Part shown: positions 8,606 to 16,983 of the stretch, one piece after another | How the letters are laid out: every line of letters begins with the position of its first letter | Numbering within the stretch: the stretch's first letter is position 1 | NCBI RefSeq assembly: GCF_001439925.1 | Contig: NZ_LMBV01000007.1 | Span: 163,563 to 227,562, forward strand | Origin: Peribacillus muralis | GTDB taxonomy: Bacteria > Bacillota > Bacilli > Bacillales > DSM-1321 | Reading direction: 5' to 3' | DNA: 64,000 nt | Made by a program: the position numbers and the translations under genes | The notes under the pieces: generated by a model | What the model was told of the DNA's origin: nothing | The model's input: only the letters and a program-made list of their open reading frames with translations | Databases searched by the model: none

Positions 8606-10123
8606 ATGAAGGCACGATCGATCATGATACAGGGGACGGCATCCGATGTAGGGAAGAGCTTGATTTGTACGGCATTATGCCGGGTTTTTTCCAATAAAGG
8701 ATACCGTGTCGTCCCATTTAAATCGCAAAACATGGCTTTGAATTCCTATGTAACCTTGGATGGTGGTGAAATAGGACGGGCCCAAGGAGTGCAAGCTGAA
8801 GCGGCAAGGATTGTGGCAACGACCGATATGAATCCGATCTTACTGAAACCGAAGCAGGATATGGTGTCGGAGGTCATCGTGCACGGAAAGCATTTTCAGG
8901 ATATGAAAGCCTTAAGCTATCGCAATCAATTTGTCGAAAAGGCGATGCCCATCGTCCGTAAGTCAGTGGAAAAACTGCAGCAGGAATACGACATCATCGT
9001 GCTCGAAGGTGCAGGTAGCCCAGCCGAAATTAACCTTAAGGACCGGGATATTGCAAATATGCGGATGGCCAAGCTTGCGGATGCCGCTGTCATTTTAGTG
9101 GCCGATATCGACCGTGGTGGAGTATTTGCGTCCATCATCGGGACACTGGCATTATTGGATGATGATGAACGCGATTGTGTAAAGGGAATCATCATCAATA
9201 AATTTCGGGGCATGCGTGAACTACTGGACGACGGCATCGAATGGGTGGAAAAGGAAACCGGCATCCCCGTTCTCGGGGTCCTTCCTTATTTGGACGTAAA
9301 CATAGAGGCGGAGGACTCGCTCGCACTATCTTCCTTACGATTTAAAAAATCTAAAAGCGGAGAATTCCCCATTGACGTGGCAGTCTTGAAATTTCCGCAC
9401 ATCTCCAATTTCACTGATGTGGATCCTTTTTTCGATGAACCGGGAGTAGGTGTCAGACTAGTCGCAAGTGTTTATGAACTAGGTAATCCCGACCTTCTTA
9501 TTTTGCCTGGTACAAAAAACACGATCGAAGATTTAAATTGGTTGAAACAGGTGGGGTTGGATCGTGCCATAAAGGAGCTGCGTGAACAAGGAACAATGAT
9601 CTTTGGTATATGCGGAGGCTTTCAAATGCTTGGAACTAAGCTTTTCGATCCTGACGGGGTCGAAGGCAATGGGGAAAATGCAGAAGGTCTTTCATTGCTT
9701 CCCGCGGAAACTGTATTCCAAGCAGAAAAGAAAACGGTACAAATGGAAGGTGTCCTTTCTTCTGGAATATTGGCAGGTGAAATGAACCTGAGCGGATTCG
9801 AAATCCATTTAGGCAAGACGACATTGGAGTCACAAGTAAGGCCTTTTCTACAACTGAAGGATGGAAGACAGGATGGGGCCATAGCCACTGACAACAAGGT
9901 CTTCGGCACATATCTTCATGGGATTTTCCATAATCGCTTATTCACTAGACTACTGGTTAACCAAATTCGCCGCAGCAAAGGGCTGGATGAAGTGAGGGAA
10001 ACCGTGCAAAGCGATTCGGAGTTACGAGAGGAAGCCTATAATCTTCTAGCCTCCCATTTGGAAGAAAATATTGATATGGAACCCATTTATCAATGGCTGC
10101 AGCTTGAGACACTGGGAAGTTGA
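8606..10123 (+). CDS. cobQ: Cobyric acid synthase (CobQ/CbiP)
   Basis: Glutamine-dependent amidotransferase that amidates side chains b, d, e and g of adenosylcobyrinic a,c-diamide in cobalamin synthesis. The 505 residues have the usual order: an N-terminal dethiobiotin synthetase-like ATPase domain with GTASDVGKSLICTAL at residues 10-25 and the switch region EGAGSPAEINL (about 133), then a class I glutamine amidotransferase domain with the nucleophile in FGICGGFQMLG (about 335) and the histidine in YLHGIFHN (about 435). No other cobalamin gene adjoins it, so it probably works with genes elsewhere or in salvage. Single-gene unit. Confidence 0.93.
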   Translation: MKARSIMIQGTASDVGKSLICTALCRVFSNKGYRVVPFKSQNMALNSYVTLDGGEIGRAQGVQAEAARIVATTDMNPILLKPKQDMVSEVIVHGKHFQDMKALSYRNQFVEKAMPIVRKSVEKLQQEYDIIVLEGAGSPAEINLKDRDIANMRMAKLADAAVILVADIDRGGVFASIIGTLALLDDDERDCVKGIIINKFRGMRELLDDGIEWVEKETGIPVLGVLPYLDVNIEAEDSLALSSLRFKKSKSGEFPIDVAVLKFPHISNFTDVDPFFDEPGVGVRLVASVYELGNPDLLILPGTKNTIEDLNWLKQVGLDRAIKELREQGTMIFGICGGFQMLGTKLFDPDGVEGNGENAEGLSLLPAETVFQAEKKTVQMEGVLSSGILAGEMNLSGFEIHLGKTTLESQVRPFLQLKDGRQDGAIATDNKVFGTYLHGIFHNRLFTRLLVNQIRRSKGLDEVRETVQSDSELREEAYNLLASHLEENIDMEPIYQWLQLETLGS

Positions 10124-10312
10124 AAAATGTAAGGACGAAAATCTGTCATCCTCCTGATTAAATCCTTTTATTCTACAGGAAATGGACAACAATACATTCG
10201 TCTAGGGTTAAACTGCCTTTTATTTAGCCATATTAAGTGACAGAGGCATATAAGATATGTTATGTTGTTTTCTCTACATACTTTAAAGAATATAAAAGGA
10301 TGAGGTGTTACT

Positions 10313-10585
10313 ATGAATAAAACAGAATTAGTGAGCAGTGTGGCAACACAAGCTGAATTGACAAAAGAAGAAGCAAAAAAAGTGGTGGATGCATTGTTTG
10401 AAACAATCACGTCTACACTTGCTAAAGAAGAAAAAATCCAATTAGTTGGTTTTGGTACTTTTGAAGTGCGCGATCGTGCAGCTCGTACAGGAAGAAACCC
10501 GCAAACAGGTGAAGAAATCCAAATTGCTGCAAGCAAAGTACCCGCTTTTAAAGCAGGTAAAGAATTAAAAGAAGCTGTAAAATAA
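10313..10585 (+). CDS. hup: HU family DNA-binding protein
   Basis: Nucleoid protein of 90 residues that binds and bends DNA as a dimer. It matches HBsu-type HU along its whole length, including [22 protein letters not shown] (the beta-arm that enters the minor groove) and the C-terminal [22 protein letters not shown] precedes the ATG. The organism probably has another copy in the usual folE/mtrB neighbourhood, since this context differs (inference). Confidence 0.95.
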   Translation: MNKTELVSSVATQAELTKEEAKKVVDALFETITSTLAKEEKIQLVGFGTFEVRDRAARTGRNPQTGEEIQIAASKVPAFKAGKELKEAVK

Positions 10586-10599
10586 TAGATGAACGGAGA

Positions 10600-10634
10600 A
10601 AAACCCTGGCGCTGTAAATCGTCAGGGTTTTTTT
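10600..10634 (+). terminator. Rho-independent terminator after hup
   Basis: The stem AAACCCTG/CAGGGTTT with a 14-nt loop, followed by a run of T residues, starts 15 nt after the stop. Confidence 0.88.
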
Positions 10635-10751
10635 CAGCACTTATAAAAAATGAACGAAACTTATAGTACATAATAATAAGGTTTATACTGTGACTATGTT
10701 AGGCTATATGAATAACAAGCTTTAAAACCAAAATAAATGGAGGTGAAAGAA

Positions 10752-10919
10752 ATGCTGAAGAAAATCATGAAAAAAATCAAACAGCTTTCCCAGGGCAGCA
10801 GTGAGCGAAGACATGGTCATCATCGCCGCGGCGGCAGTAGCAGCAGCCGGGGGTATAAAAGATCCCCGATGAGCGGAAGTGACCGCTACAAGAGAAAGGG
10901 TCGGGGCAGCAGCAGCTAA
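10752..10919 (+). CDS. Small basic Ser/Gly/Arg-rich protein (unknown)
   Basis: A 55-residue, strongly basic, low-complexity peptide: a Lys-rich start (MLKKIMKKIKQL) followed by Arg/His and Ser/Gly runs (GGSSSSRGYKRS, RKGRGSSS). ATG 10752 follows an ideal GGAGGTGAAAGAA; the in-frame ATG at 10737 lies before that site and is less likely. No family is recognised. The composition would suit nucleic-acid or spore-coat binding, but nothing shows this. Its stop codon overlaps the end of the convergent kinase gene by 4 nt. Confidence 0.6.
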   Translation: MLKKIMKKIKQLSQGSSERRHGHHRRGGSSSSRGYKRSPMSGSDRYKRKGRGSSS

Positions 10920-11740
10920 TTCAATTTCGTTATTGCAGTTTGCAGATCCATTGAGATTTCACGGATATCAGAATAAGGGGCTTGGATGCTCAATAACCTT
11001 TTCAGGATATGCACCGTTTCTTTTTCTAACGAAAGCTCTTCTGTCCAAGGAAGAGCTTTTTTGTCAGTGGGCGAATATGTTGTATAAAGAACAAATAGGA
11101 GTATTTCGCCCAAGTCATAAAAATCCTGCCGTTTCATTTCCAAAACAAGTTCATCTGGAGAATCTGCCGAAACGATACGTTTAGACAAACCAAAGTCTAT
11201 TAAAATCGGCTGAGTGTTTTGAAGTAAAATATTGGGTATCCGTAAATCTTGATGGAAGATGTCATGATCATGCAGGTAAGAAACTAACCGGACAAGCTCA
11301 TTAAGAAAATGTAGGGACTCCATTTCAGTGAACGTTATATGCTTGTTGAAAATGTGTTCTTCCAAATTATCAGTTTCAATGAAATCCATCACAAAATAAA
11401 CATGTCCATCATGCGAGAACTTTTCGTGGAATTTTGGGATGTTTTTATGGTTTAACAATCGTAAAATGGACATTTCATTTTCAAACTGCTGCAGCTCTTT
11501 TTTGCTGCGGCGTTTACTATTCCGGAGCTGCTTAATCACGATATTTTCATTCGTTTTCCAATCATTGCAAAGATAAACAATACCGTAGCTTCCTTTTCCG
11601 ATTACAGCCATTACCTCATAACGGTTATTCAAAACCGTCCCTTTTTTTAAAGGACCATCCACAAAAATTTGATAAATCTTTCTAACAGAACGCAAAATCG
11701 AAACTTCCCTCACCACTTTCATAGATTCTAAAACACACAC
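10916..11740 (-). CDS. Hanks-type Ser/Thr protein kinase (YbdM-like)
   Basis: Single-domain eukaryotic-like kinase of up to 274 residues without a transmembrane segment. Motifs are a glycine loop GKGSYGIVY (residues 48-56), the ATP-binding lysine in VIK (Lys70), the catalytic loop HQDLRIPN (163-170; D and N kept, the common K after D-L is R), and DFG (182-184). It therefore looks active. A close analogue is B. subtilis YbdM. The start is unsure: residues 1 and 7 are both Met and neither has a good ribosome-binding site. The substrate is unknown. No PASTA repeats or partner phosphatase lie nearby. Confidence 0.82.
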   Translation of the reverse strand: MCVLESMKVVREVSILRSVRKIYQIFVDGPLKKGTVLNNRYEVMAVIGKGSYGIVYLCNDWKTNENIVIKQLRNSKRRSKKELQQFENEMSILRLLNHKNIPKFHEKFSHDGHVYFVMDFIETDNLEEHIFNKHITFTEMESLHFLNELVRLVSYLHDHDIFHQDLRIPNILLQNTQPILIDFGLSKRIVSADSPDELVLEMKRQDFYDLGEILLFVLYTTYSPTDKKALPWTEELSLEKETVHILKRLLSIQAPYSDIREISMDLQTAITKLN

Positions 11741-11827
11741 AACTACTACAAATCAAATCATGGATAGTGTACCACTGAAATATGAAAAGGAGGTAATGAA
11801 AGAGACAGCAAAATAACGGAAATTATA

Positions 11828-12022
11828 AGCCTCCTAAAAAACCGCGAGTAAAATGGAGAGTAAACCTCCGAAATTGGCTATTAAACCGCTCAAACTCACG
11901 AGTAAACCGCTCAAATTACGAGAGAACCTTCCTATTTAATCAAAAATTCGCTCAAATTAGAGTAGAGGAAACCAATTCGTGAGCAAAGTGTCTAAATTCA
12001 CGAGTAATCTCCCGAATTAGTA
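11828..12022. repeat. Degenerate 20-21 bp tandem repeat array, intergenic
   Basis: About nine or ten imperfect units with the pattern aaaCCGCTCAAAttcaCGAGT. The CTCAAA-type core recurs at 11889, 11910, 11931 (degenerate), 11951, about 11972, 11992 and 12012, so the period is 20-21 bp. The array fills the gap between the kinase promoter side and the flavin reductase pseudogene. No gene was seen in it. Confidence 0.7.
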
Positions 12023-12148
12023 GATTTTCAATTTAAAAATTCTAAAAACTTTTTCTTTAAATTTCATAATGTGAAATTGAAGAATTTTTAAAATTATTAA
12101 GTTTAATATAATAAACTCATAATAAAAGCGTAGGAGGTGAAAAAAATA

Positions 12149-12603
12149 ATGGGCGTGAGTTGAGTAATCGTTGTGGTTAATTCCCAACTCAAGTCATCAT
12201 AGTGAGCTGGATTGATGGGAAAGTCCTAATAGGCATCACTGTAAATTTATTTACTTCGGTTTCCTTCGATCACCCGCTTGCTTTAGTATCCGTTCATAAA
12301 GATGCAAAAGACTGTACTAGCATGAAAGCTAAATTTTTTACCATCAATATTTTGTCGGTTGAACAAGATTCCATTGCATGGAAATTTGCAGCAAGAATGT
12401 TGGAAGTTGACTGCGATAACAAGGGGATATTGCCATAAATAAATGGAAGTGCTGCTTGGCTGGAGTGCTAACAATGGAAAGAGTATGACGCTGTTGATTA
12501 TGTACTATTCATCGATGAGATCCAGGAGATATACTCCGAATATTTGGAAGCGCTTACTTATTATCGAGCAGAAATGGGTTCTACAAAACAATATGTAAGT
12601 TAG
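12149..12603 (+). pseudogene. Decayed flavin reductase (HpaC-like) of the anthranilate hydroxylase
   Basis: GTAGGAGGTGA and ATG 12149 look like a true start, but the first frame stops after four codons. After a shift, the frame from 12202 reads the flavin reductase core: GITVNLFTSVSFDHPLALVSV, then FFTINILSVEQDS and WKFAARM. It then meets TAA at 12436, and in the same frame continues as INGSAAWLEC, TAA, QWKEYDAVDYVLFIDEIQEIYSEY and LTYYRAEMGSTKQYV before TAG at 12601. So there are at least one frameshift and two in-frame stops in an otherwise readable gene of about 150 codons. It directly precedes the monooxygenase, as expected for its NAD(P)H:flavin reductase partner. Confidence 0.85.
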
Positions 12604-12613
12604 GGGAGAGTTT

Positions 12614-14095
12614 ATGGGGATTAAAACCGGCGAAGAATATATTAATAGAATTAAATCCAGAAAGCCAGATGTCTGGCTTGGTGGAAGAGTGGTTGAAGAT
12701 ATCTATAATGAGCCCATTTTTAATCAGCCGATACAAGAAATTGCCAAGCTGTATGACATTCAACATGATCCGGAATATCAAGATGAAATCACCCACATTT
12801 GCTATGAAACCGGAGAACGTGTTAACAATGCTTTCTTATTCCCGAAGACAGCGGGGGATTTGCAAAAAAGAAGTAAGTTATTTGAAGTGTATGCCAGGAT
12901 GACATATGGGCTAATGGGGAGAACGCCGGACTTTTTAAATGTCGTGGTCACTTCCATGGCACATAATTCCTGGTTCCTTGATAAATACAACAAAGATTGG
13001 TCTAAGAACATCCATGATTATTATACCTATATTCGTGATAATGATTTATTCTTAACGCATGCGATCATTAATCCTCAAAATGATCGAAGCAAGCAATCTC
13101 ATGAACAAAAAGAAACATATACCCATTTAGGTACAGTTGAGGAAACAGAAGAAGGTATACTGGTTCGCGGTGCAAAAATGTTAGCCACCCTTGCACCTAT
13201 TACAGATGAGGTGATTATCTATTCTTTCCCAGGTTTCACACCAGGGGATGAACGTCACGCGGTGGCATTTGCACTGCCGATTGATACGCCTGGACTGCGC
13301 ATAATCTGCAGGGAACCAATGCAAGACGGAACACGCTCAATGTTTGACCACCCACTTGCCTCTCGCTATGAGGAAATGGATGCAATGCTTGTATTTAATG
13401 ATGTACTGGTTCCTTGGAATCGCGTCTTCCTTTACAACAATGTAGAGGCGGCAAACCGCTTGTATCCAATGACTGGGATCGCTGAACAGCCTGCTCACCA
13501 ATCAGGAGTGCGTGGATATATTAAACTGGCATTTGCCGTTGAAGTTGCTTGTAAAGTGGCAGACTCTATTGGAGTTGATGGATTCCTGCATGTACAGCGT
13601 GATCTGGGTGAACTTGTTCAATCCGTCGAAGTCATCCGTTCACTGCTTCGGGTAGCGGAATATGAGTACACGATTAATGACTACGGTGAGGCCCGGCCAA
13701 ATCCTGAGGCTTTGGAAACGATTCGCGGCTTCCTTCCCGAAATGTATCCCCGTGCCATAGAGGTTATCCAGACCATTGGGGCTGGTGGCCTGTTGATGTC
13801 TCCGACAGGGGCAGATTTTGATAATCCGGAATTGCGCAGGGATATTGATAAATATTATGGAGGACGCAGCGGAGTGTCAGCCCAAGATCGGGTAAGGGTG
13901 TTTAAACTTGCTTGGGACTTATGCGGTGAAGCATTTGGGCAGCGCCTTCTTCAATACGAGCGTTATTATACGGGTGATCCGGTTCGGAAAAGAGCCATTT
14001 TTTATAATAAATATAAGAAACACAAGACCTTTACCATGGTCGATGAAGTGCTTAACAAACCGATTCAAGTAGCCATCGATGTGGTTAAACATTAA
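12614..14095 (+). CDS. FADH2-dependent monooxygenase, HpaB family (probable anthranilate 3-hydroxylase)
   Basis: 493-residue oxygenase of the 4-hydroxyphenylacetate 3-monooxygenase large-component family (acyl-CoA dehydrogenase fold). Typical stretches are the N-terminal GEEYINRI and RKPDVWLGG, central [13 protein letters not shown] and [25 protein letters not shown], and C-terminal RDIDKYYGG. The following genes degrade 3-hydroxyanthranilate. In Geobacillus thermodenitrificans NG80-2 a homologous FADH2-using monooxygenase in a matching cluster hydroxylates anthranilate at C3, so this substrate is favoured over 4-hydroxyphenylacetate (inference from context). Its reductase gene immediately upstream is broken, so reduced FAD must come from another reductase. 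AGGGGAG precedes ATG 12614. Confidence 0.85.
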   Translation: MGIKTGEEYINRIKSRKPDVWLGGRVVEDIYNEPIFNQPIQEIAKLYDIQHDPEYQDEITHICYETGERVNNAFLFPKTAGDLQKRSKLFEVYARMTYGLMGRTPDFLNVVVTSMAHNSWFLDKYNKDWSKNIHDYYTYIRDNDLFLTHAIINPQNDRSKQSHEQKETYTHLGTVEETEEGILVRGAKMLATLAPITDEVIIYSFPGFTPGDERHAVAFALPIDTPGLRIICREPMQDGTRSMFDHPLASRYEEMDAMLVFNDVLVPWNRVFLYNNVEAANRLYPMTGIAEQPAHQSGVRGYIKLAFAVEVACKVADSIGVDGFLHVQRDLGELVQSVEVIRSLLRVAEYEYTINDYGEARPNPEALETIRGFLPEMYPRAIEVIQTIGAGGLLMSPTGADFDNPELRRDIDKYYGGRSGVSAQDRVRVFKLAWDLCGEAFGQRLLQYERYYTGDPVRKRAIFYNKYKKHKTFTMVDEVLNKPIQVAIDVVKH

Positions 14096-14115
14096 TTTTA
14101 ATAGTTGAATAGGGA

Positions 14116-14125
14116 GGGGGGGGGG
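14116..14125 (+). repeat. Run of ten G at the ribosome-binding site of the IclR gene
   Basis: AGGGA is followed by ten consecutive G residues that end 6 nt before ATG 14132. The tract forms or spaces the Shine-Dalgarno sequence. Homopolymer G tracts of this length slip readily during replication, so translation strength could vary between cells. Confidence 0.7.
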
Positions 14126-14131
14126 ACCGTC

Positions 14132-14881
14132 ATGATTTCGTCGGTTGAGAAGGTAATAAAGATACTGGATCTATTCACTAATGAAGAACCCTCACTTGGA
14201 AATAAGGAAATAGCTGAAAAATTGAATATGAGTCCAAGCTCTTCTCATCATCTTGTGAAAACGATGTGCAAGGATGGAATGCTGATCCAAGGAAAAGATC
14301 GAAAGTACCGGCTCGGATGGAAGTTACTTGAGTGGGGCAGTAAAGTCATGTATCAACAGGATATTCATTATGAGGCAGGTCCAATTATCAGTAACCTTGT
14401 CCTGCAATTTAGAGGAAATTCTCACATTGGCATGTTTCACGAAGGCGAAGTCAGGTTTGTGATGAAAATGTCGTCCCCTCATGCTGAGCATATGACCACA
14501 TATATAGGAGCAAGAAGACCAGCTCATTGTACGAGCAGTGGGAAAGTATTACTTGCCTTTAATCCATCCTTTATTCAGCCTACGCTTGCGAAAGGGCTAT
14601 TGAAGCACTCAACTAATACGATTACTTGCATCGATCAATTCAATGAAGAGTTAAAGGCCGTACGTAAGCAGGGATTTGCGATTAGTGATGATGAAAATGA
14701 TTTTGGGTTATATGGAGTTGCTGCACCCATTAAATCCTACAATGGCCAAGTAATTGCAGCCCTTAACCTTGTCGGGGATCGAAATTATATGATTGGAAAA
14801 GAAAAAGCAAGAATTATTCAGTCGGTGATTCGTTCGGCACAAATGATTTCAAAACAGGTTGGTTATATGTCGATAATGTAA
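14132..14881 (+). CDS. IclR-family regulator of the anthranilate/3-hydroxyanthranilate operon
   Basis: IclR-type regulator of 249 residues: N-terminal winged HTH (ISSVEKVIKILDLF, NMSPSSSHHLVKTM; residues 1-65) and C-terminal ligand domain (TYIGARRPAHCTSSGKVLLA, about 128-147; AISDDENDFGLYGVAAPI, about 188-205). It sits between the monooxygenase and the ring-cleavage dioxygenase genes in the same direction, so it very likely controls this catabolic operon, with a pathway intermediate as effector (inference). ATG 14132 follows a G-rich ribosome-binding site that includes a ten-G tract; a TTG 27 nt upstream is in frame but would place that tract inside the gene. Confidence 0.87.
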   Translation: MISSVEKVIKILDLFTNEEPSLGNKEIAEKLNMSPSSSHHLVKTMCKDGMLIQGKDRKYRLGWKLLEWGSKVMYQQDIHYEAGPIISNLVLQFRGNSHIGMFHEGEVRFVMKMSSPHAEHMTTYIGARRPAHCTSSGKVLLAFNPSFIQPTLAKGLLKHSTNTITCIDQFNEELKAVRKQGFAISDDENDFGLYGVAAPIKSYNGQVIAALNLVGDRNYMIGKEKARIIQSVIRSAQMISKQVGYMSIM

Positions 14882-14921
14882 ATTTTCAAAATATTAAGAA
14901 AAAATAGGAGGTAATTTACTT

Positions 14922-15482
14922 ATGAAGGAAGTTGCTCAATCTTTAAAATTACAGGCTAGGTCATTAAACCTATTGAAAGTAATTGAGGACAATAAAAATT
15001 TATTGAAGCCGCCGGTCAATAACAAAGTGCTTTGGGAAGATTCCGAATTTATTGTGATGCTTTTGGGTGGCCCGAATTATCGGCGGGACTTTCATGTCGA
15101 TCCTTCTGACGAGTTGTTTTATCAGATAAAAGGCTCGTGCTATGTAGAATGCATCAATCAAAACGGTGAGCGTGAAGTAGTGGAGGTAAAAGAGGGGGAA
15201 TTGTTCATGCTGCCAGCTGATGTACCGCATTCCCCTCACCGTGTATCGGATACTTACGGCATTGTGGTAGAACGTAAGCGCGCAAAAGGTGAGCTGGAAG
15301 ATTTTGTTTGGTTCTGCGGGAATTGTAACCATGAGATGCACAAAGTTACGGTCCAATTGACCAATATTGAAGTTCAGGTGAAGGAAGCCATTGAAGCTTT
15401 CAACGGTAGTGAGGAATTGCGCACTTGTAGTGAATGCAGTCATGTCATGTCAGAGAACGTTGAGGCTTGGAAATGCGAATAG
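14922..15482 (+). CDS. nbaC: 3-hydroxyanthranilate 3,4-dioxygenase
   Basis: Cupin Fe(II) dioxygenase that opens the ring of 3-hydroxyanthranilate to 2-amino-3-carboxymuconate 6-semialdehyde. The metal ligands are visible as His58 and Glu64 (DFHVDPSDELFYQ) and His103 (LPADVPHSPHR). The C-terminus has the bacterial rubredoxin-like second iron site with two CxxC pairs, in FCGNCNHE and RTCSECSH. 186 residues is the normal bacterial length. GGAGGT precedes ATG 14922. The next gene starts within the last codons, so the two are translationally coupled. Confidence 0.95.
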   Translation: MKEVAQSLKLQARSLNLLKVIEDNKNLLKPPVNNKVLWEDSEFIVMLLGGPNYRRDFHVDPSDELFYQIKGSCYVECINQNGEREVVEVKEGELFMLPADVPHSPHRVSDTYGIVVERKRAKGELEDFVWFCGNCNHEMHKVTVQLTNIEVQVKEAIEAFNGSEELRTCSECSHVMSENVEAWKCE

Positions 15483-16513
15483 ATTTTCATACACATATTC
15501 TACCGTTGGATCTGCCAGACTTAACGGATGAATGTGGACAGGGTCGCTGGCCGGTACTAGATCAGAAATGTTCTTGTGGAGCGGATATCATGGTAAGCGG
15601 AAAGCTGTTCAGGAAAGTGACTGACCAAGTATGGGACGCTGAAAAACGCATTCAGGATATGGATGCGGAAGGGGTCGATATGCAGGTGCTCTCACCGGTG
15701 CCAGTGACATTTTCATACTGGGCGCCAATCGACCAGGCGCTATACATGTCCAAATTCCAGAATGATTTCATTGCTGAGACTGTGAACAGGCATCCTGATA
15801 GGTTCATCGGTCTTGGTACCGTACCTCTTCAGGATATGGAAGTGGCGATAGGCGAAATGGAACGCTGTAAATTTGACCTTGGCCTGGCGGGGATCGAAAT
15901 CGGTACGAACGTAAACGGAGAGAACCTGGATTCACCTGTTCTATTGGAATTCTTCCAGTTGGCTGAAAAATGGAATGTCCCACTGTTTATACACCCATGG
16001 GAGTCAATGGCAAAAGACCGCACGGAACGTCATAACCTCATGTATACAATAGCGATGCCGAGTGAAACGGCATTGGCAGCAGCAAGTATTGCATGGAGTG
16101 GCGTCATGGAAAGATTTCCAAACCTGAAAATCTGTTTTGCACATGGAGGTGGCTCATTTCCATATATTTTACCGCGCATCGATCAGGGATGGAAAGTATG
16201 GCCTGAATTAAGGAAAACATCAATGCCACCAAGCTATTATGCACAAAAGTTTTATTTCGATTCCCTGAACTATGATACCCGTAATATTCAGCATTTGATT
16301 GACCGTTTTGGCTATAAGAAAGTGCTGATGGGATCCGACTATCCATTTTTATTGAGAGAAAAGCCTCCAGGTAAAGTGATTGATGACACTCTAAATCTAT
16401 CAGATGAAGTGAAAGTGAATCTTTTAGGGGGAAATGCATTGAGGTTTTTAAATTTGGAATCTCGAGAGGAGAAGCATGGAAAAACAGATAAAAGCACCAG
16501 AACAAATCCTTGA
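15473..16513 (+). CDS. nbaD: 2-amino-3-carboxymuconate-6-semialdehyde decarboxylase (ACMSD)
   Basis: Zinc-dependent amidohydrolase-fold decarboxylase (346 residues) that removes CO2 from the unstable ring-opening product to give 2-aminomuconate 6-semialdehyde. Metal-binding signatures are DFHTH at residues 4-8, PLFIHPWESM near 175, FAHGGGSFPY near 225 and GSDYPF near 290. ATG 15473 is used, giving the family-typical MRIDFHTH start, and it overlaps nbaC by 10 nt. Its own end overlaps the RidA-like gene by 38 nt. Position directly after the dioxygenase matches the required pathway order. Confidence 0.94.
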   Translation: MRIDFHTHILPLDLPDLTDECGQGRWPVLDQKCSCGADIMVSGKLFRKVTDQVWDAEKRIQDMDAEGVDMQVLSPVPVTFSYWAPIDQALYMSKFQNDFIAETVNRHPDRFIGLGTVPLQDMEVAIGEMERCKFDLGLAGIEIGTNVNGENLDSPVLLEFFQLAEKWNVPLFIHPWESMAKDRTERHNLMYTIAMPSETALAAASIAWSGVMERFPNLKICFAHGGGSFPYILPRIDQGWKVWPELRKTSMPPSYYAQKFYFDSLNYDTRNIQHLIDRFGYKKVLMGSDYPFLLREKPPGKVIDDTLNLSDEVKVNLLGGNALRFLNLESREEKHGKTDKSTRTNP

Positions 16514-16937
16514 AGAACTTGGAATCAAGCTTGAACCGCCAAGGAAAGCGGTCGGCAACTATGTCAGCCACGTCCGGGTGGGAAATTTGATTTTTACATC
16601 CGGACAAGGTGTTGATGAGTATCACGGCAAGCTGGGCATAGAGCTGACGGAAGAAGAGGGGTACCAGGCAGCGAGGCAGTCCATGATTAATCTTCTGCGG
16701 GTGCTGAAGGAAGAGCTTGGAGAATTATCCAAAGTGAAAAAGGTAATCAAAATTCTCGGAATGGTTAATTCAGCGGAAAATTTCACAGGCCAGCCGAAAG
16801 TATTGAATGGCGCGTCAGACCTGCTTGTTGCCGTATTCGGAGAGAGGGGTAGACATGCTCGGTCAGCAGTGGGAATGGCCCAGCTTCCGAATAATACGGC
16901 AATTGAAATTGAAATGATCGTGGAAATACAAGATTGA
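16476..16937 (+). CDS. nbaF: RidA-family 2-aminomuconate deaminase
   Basis: YjgF/YER057c/RidA-type protein of 153 residues. In this context it is predicted to deaminate 2-aminomuconate to 4-oxalocrotonate (2-oxohex-3-enedioate). It shows VGNLIFTSGQGVDEYHG in the N-terminal half and the C-terminal RHARSAVGMAQLPNNTAIEIEMI, where the arginine is the conserved substrate-binding residue. General imine-hydrolysing RidA proteins look similar; the assignment to aminomuconate rests on the operon. GAGGAGAAGC lies before ATG 16476, inside nbaD. Confidence 0.88.
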   Translation: MEKQIKAPEQILEELGIKLEPPRKAVGNYVSHVRVGNLIFTSGQGVDEYHGKLGIELTEEEGYQAARQSMINLLRVLKEELGELSKVKKVIKILGMVNSAENFTGQPKVLNGASDLLVAVFGERGRHARSAVGMAQLPNNTAIEIEMIVEIQD

Positions 16938-16983
16938 GGCACTTGTCTAAGCCAATACCTCAATAAAGGGAGAGGGATGTTTC

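Noticed and set aside
11828..12022. CRISPR array
   Set aside because: Units are 20-21 bp without separate spacers, the sequence is degenerate, and no cas genes are nearby.
12614..14095. Naming the oxygenase simply 4-hydroxyphenylacetate 3-monooxygenase
   Set aside because: Family level only; the downstream genes degrade 3-hydroxyanthranilate and no homoprotocatechuate genes are present.
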